DNA of 5,919 nucleotides from Limnohabitans sp. (GTDB lineage Bacteria; Pseudomonadota; Gammaproteobacteria; Burkholderiales; Burkholderiaceae_C), in assembly GCA_023260735.1 (NCBI GenBank), contig JALQUL010000033.1, forward strand, positions 1 through 5,919. The letters run 5' to 3'. This document shows positions 1-5,910 of the stretch, one piece after another. Numbering within the stretch: the stretch's first letter is position 1; every line of letters begins with the position of its first letter. The position numbers were made by a program, and so were the translations under genes. The notes beneath the pieces are model-generated. The model did no database searches and was not told where the DNA came from. It saw nothing but the letters and a program-made list of their open reading frames with translations.

Positions 1-878
1 TTTTTCTTTTGCGGCATGATAGAACTGCCGGTACAAAAACGGTCTGCCAAATCAATAAATCCAAAGCTCTGACTCATCCATAAAATGAGTTCTTCGCTAA
101 GGCGACTAAAGTGAATCATGGTTAAAGTAGCAGCAGAGGTAAATTCGATTGCAAAATCTCTGTCGCTCACTGCGTCTAGACTATTTTGGCAAACACCCTC
201 CATGTCCAATAATTGAGCCACCATTTCACGATCGAGTGGATAACTAGTACCGGCTAAGGCAGCTGCGCCCAATGGAAGCTGGTTAACCCTTTTACGAACA
301 TCGGCCATACGTGCGGCATCACGGCTAAGCATTTCTACATAGGCCAACATATGATGACCAAAACTAACTGGTTGAGCTACTTGTAAATGGGTAAAACCAG
401 GCAAAATAACATCGATATTTTTTTCAGCCACTACCAATAAAGACTGTTGTACTTGAGTTAATAATTGAGTAATAACATCAATTTCAGAGCGTAACCATAA
501 ACGAATATCGGTAGCTACTTGATCATTACGGCTACGGCCTGTGTGTAAACGCTTACCTGCATCACCCACTAACTTGGTTAACGCAGCCTCAATATTAAGA
601 TGTACATCTTCAAGGTCTAATTGCCACTGAAATTGGCCTGACTCAATCTCTTGCGTAATTTGTGCCATGCCTTGTTGTATAGATGCATGGTCTTGGACCG
701 AGATAATCCCTTGCTTGGCTAACATTTGTGCATGGGCTAATGAGCCTTGAATATCGACTCGCCATAACCGTTTATCAAAATCTATACTGGCCGTATAACG
801 CTTGACTAAATCGCTCATGGGTTCAGAAAACAAAGAGGACCACGCTTGTGATTTATTATGAAGTTGACTTTGAGACAT
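1..878 (-). CDS. argH: argininosuccinate lyase, N-terminal 292 codons (3' end beyond window)
   Basis: Catalyses the last step of arginine synthesis: argininosuccinate to arginine plus fumarate, in the cytoplasm; the family is homotetrameric. The minus-strand translation from ATG 878-876 stays open to the window edge. Visible motifs: [15 protein letters not shown] near residue 17, HTGRSRNDQ at 112-120 (substrate-binding), [10 protein letters not shown] at 161-170 with the catalytic-acid-region His164, and the fumarase/aspartase superfamily signature GSSIMPQKK at 284-292, which the window edge cuts before its Asn. The signature loop supplies the catalytic Ser. Family members are about 460 residues, so roughly 170 C-terminal residues are missing because of the window boundary, not a mutation. 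The start fits family N-termini of the MxSQLHxKxxAW type; the Shine-Dalgarno is weak (GGTAAG, 6 bases upstream of the ATG). It is divergent from the sensor kinase gene. In Pseudomonas and many betaproteobacteria argH likewise neighbours fimS/algZ-algR. Identification is secure. Confidence 0.97.
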   Translation of the reverse strand, partial: MSQSQLHNKSQAWSSLFSEPMSDLVKRYTASIDFDKRLWRVDIQGSLAHAQMLAKQGIISVQDHASIQQGMAQITQEIESGQFQWQLDLEDVHLNIEAALTKLVGDAGKRLHTGRSRNDQVATDIRLWLRSEIDVITQLLTQVQQSLLVVAEKNIDVILPGFTHLQVAQPVSFGHHMLAYVEMLSRDAARMADVRKRVNQLPLGAAALAGTSYPLDREMVAQLLDMEGVCQNSLDAVSDRDFAIEFTSAATLTMIHFSRLSEELILWMSQSFGFIDLADRFCTGSSIMPQKK

Positions 879-902
879 AATGGCTTACCAATCGGGTTGA
901 AT

Positions 903-932
903 ATAAAATTTTTACGAAGCCTATGGTATCAA
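903..932 (-). promoter_or_regulatory. candidate argH promoter
   Basis: Read on the minus strand, TTGATA (932-927, 5 of 6 to the sigma70 -35 consensus) is followed after 18 bases by TTTTAT (908-903, 4 of 6 to the -10). Transcription would begin near 896, giving a leader of about 18 bases before the argH ATG. This is a pattern match in AT-rich DNA and may be chance. Confidence 0.3.
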
Positions 933-1104
933 TCAAATCGAGCAATCGTTTGACAATTTAGAAAACGCTATAAAGTAGATTTTTTGCCCATAATGACTAG
1001 GGATGAATAAAAAAATCGAACTTAATAGCCTATTCAAGACAAAACTTTAAAGGCTGTAAGAAATGATGAAACAGGTTTTTTAACAATAGTTGAGAACTGA
1101 AACA

Positions 1105-1133
1105 TTGAGTTTAATCATCAAATCAACAATAAT
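1105..1133 (+). promoter_or_regulatory. candidate promoter of the sensor kinase gene
   Basis: TTGAGT (1105-1110, 4 of 6) and AATAAT (1128-1133, 5 of 6) are separated by the ideal 17 bases. The transcript would start near 1140 and carry a leader of about 60 bases before the ATG at 1203. An overlapping alternative is TTGAGA (1090-1095) with AATCAT (1113-1118), also 17 bases apart. Pattern match only. Confidence 0.35.
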
Positions 1134-1202
1134 GGTGTTTAATTTTTCAACTCAAGCTTTTTTTACAATAGAGATTTTACCAGCTGCTTTAGCCCTACCG
1201 AC

Positions 1203-2228
1203 ATGCAAAAAAAAGATTCCAATCTTCAACATCAGCTGCTATTTAATTATTGCCGAATTGGCTCGGTATTTAGAGCTGTGATTTTGGTGCAAACAGTAAC
1301 CGCTATCGGGCTGCTATTTGTACATGACTCATTTTTTAATTGGTTAGCTCATTTTGCTATGAGCAATAGTGCAATAATGCCCGCAACCTTATTATGGTTA
1401 TTAATTGGATGTCTTTGCAAAGACTTACTGACAGCGATGCCACGAAGCGTTCAATTTATTTTTGGAGTGGTAATTGGTGCTAGTATGGGAGTAGTAGCAA
1501 GCATCATCCCTTATTTTTTAGAACTCTCTGAAAATCGATTAAGTTTTGCTGGTGCCTTAGCAGGAGCAGGACTTTCTGGCTTATTGTTAATGTTCGCTAG
1601 TTTAAGCAGCGCAGCTTTAAAACAAATACAAACAGAAGCTCAACTCAAAGTCTTACAAGCCAGGGTACAACCTCATTTTTTATTTAATAGCCTTAACAGT
1701 GCCATAGCCTTAGTCAAAAGTGAACCTAAGCAAGCACAAACCTTATTAGAAGATTTAAGTGATTTATTTCGTAACGCATTGCACTCACATGATACGCCTA
1801 TTACCCTAGAAGGTGAGCTTGAGCTCACACGGCAATACCTTGCAATTGAAACACTTAGATTTGGTAAGCGGTTAAAAATTAATTGGGAGGTAGATAACTT
1901 GTCAAAAACGGCTTTGGTTCCTACTTTATTATTACAACCACTCGCTGAAAACACCATTCATCATGCAGTTGAACACACTACCGATACCATTGAGTTAAAC
2001 ATTAGCTCACAAATGGTAGGCAAAATAGTTTGTTTAAAAATTAGTAATACTTATACCCAATCAAAAACACCATCAGATCATAAGAGTTCTAAAGCAAGGT
2101 TTGGTATTGGCCTAGCCAGTGTAGAACAGAAGCTCAAATTATTTTTTGATATAGAAGCTTATTTCCAAGTGGAAAAGAAAAATAATTTATTTATCGTTGA
2201 AATGCGCTTCCCAATTCATCACTCTTAA
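1203..2228 (+). CDS. algZ: LytS/AlgZ(FimS)-type membrane sensor histidine kinase
   Basis: Sensor of a two-component system; it should autophosphorylate on histidine and pass the phosphate to the LytTR regulator encoded at 2756. The 341 residues hold about four hydrophobic segments (roughly 22-42, 57-76, 83-106, 114-136), a short helical linker, the His_kinase motif QPHFLFNSLNS with phosphoacceptor His158, an N-box LLQPLAENTIHHAVEH (243-258, Asn250) and a glycine box GIGLASVEQKL (301-311). No periplasmic domain is visible, so sensing probably involves the membrane part. The near-N-terminal NYCRIGSVFRAVILVQ resembles the conserved start of beta/gammaproteobacterial AlgZ proteins, supporting ATG 1203; an in-frame TAA at 1140-1142 with no ATG/GTG/TTG between leaves no earlier start. 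No clear Shine-Dalgarno precedes it. The symbol is by family and by adjacency to argH; the signal and targets are unknown, and no link to alginate is implied. Confidence 0.9.
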   Translation: MQKKDSNLQHQLLFNYCRIGSVFRAVILVQTVTAIGLLFVHDSFFNWLAHFAMSNSAIMPATLLWLLIGCLCKDLLTAMPRSVQFIFGVVIGASMGVVASIIPYFLELSENRLSFAGALAGAGLSGLLLMFASLSSAALKQIQTEAQLKVLQARVQPHFLFNSLNSAIALVKSEPKQAQTLLEDLSDLFRNALHSHDTPITLEGELELTRQYLAIETLRFGKRLKINWEVDNLSKTALVPTLLLQPLAENTIHHAVEHTTDTIELNISSQMVGKIVCLKISNTYTQSKTPSDHKSSKARFGIGLASVEQKLKLFFDIEAYFQVEKKNNLFIVEMRFPIHHS

Positions 2229-2250
2229 AAGCACTTTAAGAGTGATGAAT
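2214..2250 (+). terminator. 16-bp perfect hairpin overlapping the kinase stop codon
   Basis: The arm ATTCATCACTCTTAAA (2214-2229) is exactly complementary to 2235-2250 around the 5-base loop AGCAC. The left arm contains the last codons of the kinase and its TAA (2226-2228). The stem is long but AT-rich and has no T-run on either side, so it is not a textbook intrinsic terminator. It could be a weak or Rho-assisted terminator, an end that protects mRNA from 3' exonucleases, or an attenuator uncoupling the kinase from the downstream regulator gene. The structure is certain; the function is inferred. Confidence 0.5.
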
Positions 2251-2755
2251 ACGTGAATGTAGGGAATAGATTGAACTGACCATTACTCGGATTTTATAAC
2301 TCAAATCCATTGCTATAGGTCAAAAGGCAACACCTCGGCCATTTAAGACTATGCCAAGAATGCACTCATTCATTTTGTAGCAAAATCCCAAAAATAAGAT
2401 TTCATTTTAGGTATATAAAACCATCAACACTTAGTAATTACCTAGCACTGAAAACATCATCAATGAATAGACAATTGATTGAGTATTTTCTCAATAAATG
2501 CGAAATACTACATTTTTAGCGTACTAAAATATTACAAATTTACAACATCTGTTTACAATAAGTTAAAGAACTTGCTGTATCACTTGTTTCAGCATTCTTT
2601 TAAAGGTTTGGATGGCCTACCCTGCAATTATTTTTAACGATAGTTAGAGTTTACAAAATATAGCTTGCAATGCATCCCCATTCATTACCTACCTGCTTTT
2701 CTTGATTTATTTGGCAGGCTGTTAAAACTTTAATTATTTAAATAGGATAGCGGAC
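2229..2755 (+). other. 527-base non-coding gap between kinase and response regulator genes
   Basis: No reading frame of meaningful length on the plus strand: the longest ATG-started ones noticed are 18 codons (from 2463) and 11 codons (2612-2647, with AGG upstream), neither convincing. The base composition is AT-rich, more so than in the flanking genes. It holds the right arm of the stop-overlapping hairpin, a cluster of TTTACAA heptamers (2539-2545, 2552-2558, 2650-2656, plus ATTACAA at 2531-2537), a weak stem ATTGAG/CTCAAT around 2476-2493, a candidate promoter at 2531-2559 and the Shine-Dalgarno of the regulator (AGGAT, 2744-2748). It may contain the regulator's own promoter and control sites, a small RNA, or remnants of lost sequence; the sequence alone does not decide. 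Confidence 0.75.
2531..2559 (+). promoter_or_regulatory. candidate promoter upstream of the response regulator gene
   Basis: ATTACA (2531-2536, 4 of 6) and TACAAT (2554-2559, 5 of 6) are 17 bases apart. A start near 2566 would give a leader of about 190 bases before the regulator ATG at 2756, or could drive a small RNA. A nearer -35-like TTGGCA (2711-2716) has only poor -10 partners (AATTAT at 2732-2737 after 15 bases). Low confidence because the region is AT-rich. Confidence 0.25.
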
Positions 2756-3511
2756 ATGTTTCAGGCTTTAAGTGTATTAATTGTTGATGATGAAGCCTTG
2801 GCGCGTCGTCGATTAAAAGAACATTTAGAAGATTTAGGGGTGCTTTATTTTCATGAAGCAGACTCGGCTAATACTGCGCTCACAACTTTATCGTCTTTTC
2901 CTATTGACGTAGTATTGTTAGATATTCAAATGCCTAACGTCAACGGACTTGAACTGGCAGTACTTATCAAAAAACAACACAAAGCTGAAATTATTTTTGT
3001 TACTGCTCATACTGAATACGCTTTAAATGCCTTTGAACTTGCGGCAACCGATTACCTAACTAAACCCGTTCGTATCGAGCGATTACATCAAGCCCTTGAA
3101 AGGGCAGAAAAACAAATTAAAGCGAAAGATCAGCAACACGAAAACCTCAATAAACCTTATTTAGTAGTAACAGACAGGCATGGCAGTCACCGAATTGCTT
3201 TAGATGAGATTATTTACTTCAAGGCCGAACTTAAATACGTCACGATTAGAACTTTACACGGTAAACATATTTTTGAAGAAAGTTTAAATCAGTTACAAGA
3301 AAAATTTCCAAAAGAATTTATTCGTGTCCATCGAAATGCTTTGGTCTCAAAATCTAGAATTAGACGGCTTAGAAAAAACTCAGATGACAATTGGGTAGTC
3401 GAAATTTTAGGTATTCCAGATACCTTAGAAGTTTCTAGGAGACATTTACCTACTTTACGACAAGAGTTTAATGCCGATAGTAATTACGGTTTTAGCACAC
3501 TTAGCTATTAA
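2756..3511 (+). CDS. algR: AlgR-like LytTR-family response regulator
   Basis: Cytoplasmic transcription regulator, the expected partner of the upstream kinase. Of 251 residues, about 1-120 form a receiver domain: acidic pair Asp11-Asp12 in LIVDDEALARRRL, phosphoacceptor Asp56 in VVLLDIQMP, Thr83 in FVTAH and Lys103 in YLTKP. A charged linker (about 115-133) leads to a LytTR DNA-binding domain at about 135-237, with its hallmark segments IIYFKAELKYVTIRT (152-166), FIRVHRNALVS (188-198) and LEVSRRHLPTLRQ (224-236). All residues needed for phosphorylation are present and the length is usual for AlgR (about 248). ATG 2756 has a good Shine-Dalgarno, AGGAT at 2744-2748. The family binds short direct repeats; its targets here are unknown. 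The gene is separated from the kinase by 527 bases, so it is probably transcribed at least partly from its own promoter. In Pseudomonas hemC follows algR; here it does not. Confidence 0.95.
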   Translation: MFQALSVLIVDDEALARRRLKEHLEDLGVLYFHEADSANTALTTLSSFPIDVVLLDIQMPNVNGLELAVLIKKQHKAEIIFVTAHTEYALNAFELAATDYLTKPVRIERLHQALERAEKQIKAKDQQHENLNKPYLVVTDRHGSHRIALDEIIYFKAELKYVTIRTLHGKHIFEESLNQLQEKFPKEFIRVHRNALVSKSRIRRLRKNSDDNWVVEILGIPDTLEVSRRHLPTLRQEFNADSNYGFSTLSY

Positions 3512-3542
3512 CTCATCTCCCAATTGGGGAGGATGAGTTAAT
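3507..3542 (+). terminator. hairpin overlapping the response regulator stop codon
   Basis: The lower stem pairs 3507-3517 (ATTAACTCATC) with 3532-3542 (GATGAGTTAAT), 11 perfect pairs; the upper stem pairs TCCC (3518-3521) with GGGA (3527-3530) around the loop AATTG, leaving G3531 bulged. The TAA stop (3509-3511) lies in the left arm. No T-run follows on either strand. It sits between two convergent genes, so it could act in both directions as a terminator or 3'-end stabiliser. The stem is clear; the role is inferred. Confidence 0.5.
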
Positions 3543-3559
3543 GCAGTTTGAATGATTGA

Positions 3560-3589
3560 TTAATATTGCTTAAAAATTCAGTATGTCAA
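3560..3589 (-). promoter_or_regulatory. candidate antisense promoter in the convergent spacer
   Basis: On the minus strand a perfect TTGACA (3589-3584) is followed after 18 bases by TATTAA (3565-3560, 4 of 6), or after 17 by ATATTA. Transcription would start near 3553 and run antisense into the 3' end of the response regulator gene, meeting the hairpin at 3542-3507 almost at once. It may be chance. Confidence 0.2.
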
Positions 3590-3606
3590 GCGCTTATTAA
3601 GCCACT

Positions 3607-4632
3607 TTATCTCAGTTTATCGGCTTCACTAATAAATGAATCAGCAAAAAAGTTTTCTGCGTGGAGTCCGCACAATTCCACAAAGTCTTTTTGTGCACTT
3701 TCCACCACAATAGGTGCACCACAAGCGTAAACCTCATGCTCAGATAAATCAGGGAACTCTTGCATTACCGCTTGATGCACAAAACCAGTTGCACCTTTCC
3801 AAGCGTCTTGTTCTTGCGCATTCGAAATGACTGGGATGTAACGAAGTTGAGGCATAAGTGTTTTTTGGTTTTCTACCCAATCATTCATATAGAGGTCAGC
3901 AGGTCGACGTCCACCCCAAAACAATGTCACAGGCCTATTAATGGATTGATGCTGCATGGTTTCTAAAATAGCTTTAATAGGTGCAAAACCGGTTCCAGAG
4001 GCTAATAAAACAATCGGTTTTTGACTCTCTTCACGCAAATAAAAACTACCAAAAGGGCCTTCCATACGAAGAATCTCCTTGTTTTGCATTCGGGCAAAAA
4101 CATGATCTGTAAAACGGCCACCAGGCATATGCCTTATATGTAACTCTAAGAAGGGACCATTGTGTGAAGCATTCGCAATAGAGTAAGCCCTTTTGAATCC
4201 TCCGGTAAGGGCAAACTCAATGTATTGCCCAGAATGGTATTTAAACTCGGTCGCGGCAGGTAATTGTAATTCTATGATCATGACATCATCTGATACCTTT
4301 TTTAAACTTGCCACACGTGTTGGCATTTTTAAAACTGGAAAGGCACCCAAAGCACCTACTTGTTTAGACTCAAGCACCAAGTCAGACAAGGGTTTGGCAC
4401 AACAAGTTAATACATAACCATCGGCTTCTTCTTGCACACTTAGTGCCTTTTCTTGATGGGCAGTATGTTGGACTTCACCAGCAATTTTTTTACATTTACA
4501 CGAACCACAAGCACCATCTTTACATCCATAGGGCAAGGCCAAACCGGCTTTAATACCGGCATCGAGTACCGTTTCCGACGATTCAGCTTGAAAAACTCTT
4601 CCGCTTGGTTCAAAAGTAATTGAGAATGACAT
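3607..4632 (-). CDS. [2Fe-2S] ferredoxin / FAD / NAD(P)H oxidoreductase (CDP-6-deoxy-3,4-glucoseen reductase-like)
   Basis: A single-chain electron-transfer flavoprotein that takes electrons from NAD(P)H through FAD to an iron-sulfur cluster and then to a partner. With start ATG 4632-4630 it has 341 residues. Order: plant-type ferredoxin domain with YGCKDGACGSC (Cys37, Cys42, Cys45) and the fourth ligand in LTCCA (Cys77, with Cys78 beside it); FAD-binding motif RAYSIAN (148-154); nicotinamide-binding LLASGTGFAPIKA (209-221), FWGGRRPADLY (238-248) and VYACGAP (301-307); C-terminal FFADSF. The frame can be extended to a TTG at 4677, but the added 15 residues fall before the family start MSFSITFEPSGR, so I prefer ATG 4632; GGAG lies 15 bases upstream, rather far. 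Such proteins are routinely labelled AscD/RfbI-like in Betaproteobacteria, but no deoxysugar genes lie nearby, so the specific substrate name is doubtful. It could equally be the reductase of an oxygenase. Convergent with the regulator, divergent from the epimerase. Confidence 0.92.
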   Translation of the reverse strand: MSFSITFEPSGRVFQAESSETVLDAGIKAGLALPYGCKDGACGSCKCKKIAGEVQHTAHQEKALSVQEEADGYVLTCCAKPLSDLVLESKQVGALGAFPVLKMPTRVASLKKVSDDVMIIELQLPAATEFKYHSGQYIEFALTGGFKRAYSIANASHNGPFLELHIRHMPGGRFTDHVFARMQNKEILRMEGPFGSFYLREESQKPIVLLASGTGFAPIKAILETMQHQSINRPVTLFWGGRRPADLYMNDWVENQKTLMPQLRYIPVISNAQEQDAWKGATGFVHQAVMQEFPDLSEHEVYACGAPIVVESAQKDFVELCGLHAENFFADSFISEADKLR

Positions 4633-4686
4633 GATTTGTAAATTTAACTCCAAAATAAACAGCTTGTAAGCAAACAATAACCCCCG

Positions 4687-4715
4687 ATTATGCTATGACT
4701 TGAGTGAGCTACCAC
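4687..4715 (-). promoter_or_regulatory. candidate promoter of the oxidoreductase gene
   Basis: On the minus strand the -10-like CATAAT (4692-4687, 5 of 6) lies 17 bases after a poor -35, GTGGTA (4715-4710, 3 of 6). A start near 4680 would give a leader of about 48 bases to ATG 4632 and would leave the alternative TTG at 4677 almost leaderless, which agrees with choosing the ATG. Confidence 0.3.
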
Positions 4716-4846
4716 ATAAATCAATATGAACAGAAAGGATATGACTTGAAATTGATGGTATTTGTACTGCATTTTTCCTATTACCAATTGAAACATCACT
4801 ACAGCACAGATCAAAAATAGCCTTCTATTCTATTAATACCTAGTGG

Positions 4847-4876
4847 TTGATATTGAATTTTTTGCTGGCTTAAAAT
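4847..4876 (+). promoter_or_regulatory. candidate promoter of the epimerase gene, overlapping its first ATG
   Basis: TTGATA (4847-4852, 5 of 6) and TAAAAT (4871-4876, 5 of 6) are 18 bases apart, the best sigma70-like match in the window. Transcription would begin near 4883, downstream of the ATG at 4875, which would force translation from the ATG at 4905 or 4911. Pattern match; no experimental support. Confidence 0.35.
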
Positions 4877-5864
4877 GGTGAGCAACTCATTGAATCAAAA
4901 AATCATGTTTATGAAAAACTCAGCAATCGGCACCTTACCGTCCCGATTCAAAAGAAATAGGTTGTTAATTGTTGGCTGCGGTGACATAGGGCAGCGTCTA
5001 TTACGTCAACTACCCAAAAACACTCAGGCTATAGTGCTAAGCTCTAGCACTATAGCTAAGCCCGAATTAAAACAATTTCCAATCAAAATAATTCAAGGTA
5101 ATCTTGATCAAGTAAAAACTCTAAAAAGACTAACTTCACTAGCGCCTAAAGTCATACATTTGGCTCCCCCCGCCCCTTTAGGTTTGATAGACAAAAGAAC
5201 TCAAAATTTAATTCGTACTTTGCGAAAAGGCGCTTCAACACGACATATTATTTATGGCTCTACCAGTGGTGTTTATGGTGATTGCGCAGGTAAATGGATA
5301 GATGAGACTCAAACTGTAGCACCCAGCACTGATAGGGCGAAAAGAAGAGTTTCTGCAGAACAACAATTAAGGCAACTTGGCAAACAATCCAATATTAAAA
5401 TTAGTATTTTAAGAATACCAGGTATATATAGCTTAGATAGATCTGAACATAGTATTAAAGAGCGTCTGCTTTTACAAAAACCTGTCTTAATTGCTGAAGA
5501 TGACGTTTACACCAATCACATACACGCAGATGATTTGGCTAATATTTTTTGGCACAGTTTATTTAAAGCAAAAGGACAAAGAATTTATCATGCAAGTGAT
5601 GATACTGATCTGAAAATGGCCGATTATTTTGACCTCGCTGCCGAAATTTTTAATATCCCCAAAACCATTAGAATTTCTAGAGATAATGCAAAAAAAATAC
5701 TTCCTGCTTTACAGATGAGTTTTATGAGCGAAAGTAGAAGATTAAAAAACAATCGCTTGAAGCAAGAACTACGAGTTAAACTACGATTTCCTACTGTTAA
5801 AGATGGTTTAGAAAAAACTCATCCGATCTTGCATGAACAAGCGAATTTTTCTCCCTTTAACTAA
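4875..5864 (+). CDS. YeeZ-like atypical SDR, NAD(P)-dependent epimerase/dehydratase family
   Basis: A soluble Rossmann-fold protein of 329 residues from the first ATG. RLLIVGCGDIGQRLL (29-43) is the dinucleotide-binding loop (Gly34-x-Gly36-x-x-Gly39). IIYGSTSGVYGDCAGKWIDET (125-145) and the basic stretch DRAKRRVSAEQQL (153-165) match the YeeZ-type atypical SDRs, as does the C-terminal SESRRLKNNRLKQEL (285-299) with RFPTVKDGL. The classical YxxxK pair is not seen: the helix after the YG loop has arginines where Lys would be expected, as in this subfamily. A sugar or nucleotide-sugar substrate is therefore unproven. The start is uncertain: ATG 4875, 4905 (residue 11) and 4911 (residue 13) all precede the first strand, none has a clear Shine-Dalgarno, and a candidate promoter overlaps the first; the protein may really be 317-319 residues. 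It is divergent from the oxidoreductase and contains a 12-bp hairpin at 5028-5056. Confidence 0.85.
   Translation: MVSNSLNQKIMFMKNSAIGTLPSRFKRNRLLIVGCGDIGQRLLRQLPKNTQAIVLSSSTIAKPELKQFPIKIIQGNLDQVKTLKRLTSLAPKVIHLAPPAPLGLIDKRTQNLIRTLRKGASTRHIIYGSTSGVYGDCAGKWIDETQTVAPSTDRAKRRVSAEQQLRQLGKQSNIKISILRIPGIYSLDRSEHSIKERLLLQKPVLIAEDDVYTNHIHADDLANIFWHSLFKAKGQRIYHASDDTDLKMADYFDLAAEIFNIPKTIRISRDNAKKILPALQMSFMSESRRLKNNRLKQELRVKLRFPTVKDGLEKTHPILHEQANFSPFN
5028..5056. repeat. 12-bp perfect inverted repeat inside the epimerase coding sequence
   Basis: GCTATAGTGCTA (5028-5039) is exactly complementary to 5045-5056 around the 5-base loop AGCTC. It spans codons 52-61 (protein AIVLSSSTIA), at the end of the second Rossmann strand. 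The reading frame is unbroken and the spacing of family motifs appears normal, so it is not an obvious insertion. It may be an mRNA hairpin early in the gene, a product of template switching at a quasi-palindrome, or chance. Confidence 0.6.
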
Positions 5865-5869
5865 AAAAA

Positions 5870-5910
5870 CAATTAGCTATATCCTTATTCTAATTGAGAT
5901 TTTATTTATT
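5870..5910 (+). terminator. weak candidate terminator after the epimerase gene
   Basis: CAATTAG (5870-5876) pairs with CTAATTG (5890-5896) around a 13-base loop, followed shortly by a T-rich stretch from 5900 (TTTTATTTATT). The stem is short and AT-rich, beginning 6 bases after the TAA stop at 5862-5864. The position fits a terminator, but its stability is doubtful. Confidence 0.3.

Larger units (their letters stand above)
879..1202. other. divergent intergenic region between argH and the sensor kinase gene
   Basis: These 324 bases separate two divergent genes and must hold both promoters. I see no convincing gene: a TTG-started reading frame at 1090-1281 would overlap the kinase start, has no family features, and is most likely a shadow. 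A perfect TTGACA lies at 950-955, but the nearest good -10-like hexamer (TATAAA, 969-974) is only 13 bases further on, too close for a normal promoter; TAAAGT at 971-976 gives a 15-base spacer and is a weak alternative. Better-spaced candidates are listed separately. No convincing ArgR box was found. Confidence 0.8.

Noticed and set aside
72..90. ACTCAT/ATGAGT inverted repeat within argH, resembling the arms of the regulator hairpin
   Set aside because: Only 6 bp, in conserved coding sequence; similarity is most likely coincidental.
1001..1020. ArgR-box-like half site (ATGAATAA) in the argH upstream region
   Set aside because: Only one half matches; the symmetric ATTCA half is missing and it lies behind the candidate argH promoter.
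1090..1281. 63-residue reading frame upstream of and overlapping the kinase start
   Set aside because: TTG start, no Shine-Dalgarno, no family features, and it overlaps a confidently identified gene in another frame.
1813..1828. 6-bp inverted repeat GTGAGC/GCTCAC in the kinase gene
   Set aside because: Short, within coding sequence, and of a size expected by chance.
1673..1957. 94-residue minus-strand frame inside the kinase gene
   Set aside because: Lies antisense to the conserved His and N-box region of the kinase; a shadow frame.
2612..2647. 11-codon frame in the gap with AGG upstream
   Set aside because: Too short, no conserved feature, and expected by chance in such a region.
2704..2730. 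Possible sigma54 promoter around TTGGCAGG before the regulator
   Set aside because: GG at the -24 position is present but the required GC at -12 is absent at correct spacing.
3760..4417. Two plus-strand frames (3760-3966 and 4193-4417) opposite the oxidoreductase
   Set aside because: Both are antisense to conserved FAD/NAD-binding coding sequence and show no recognisable protein features.
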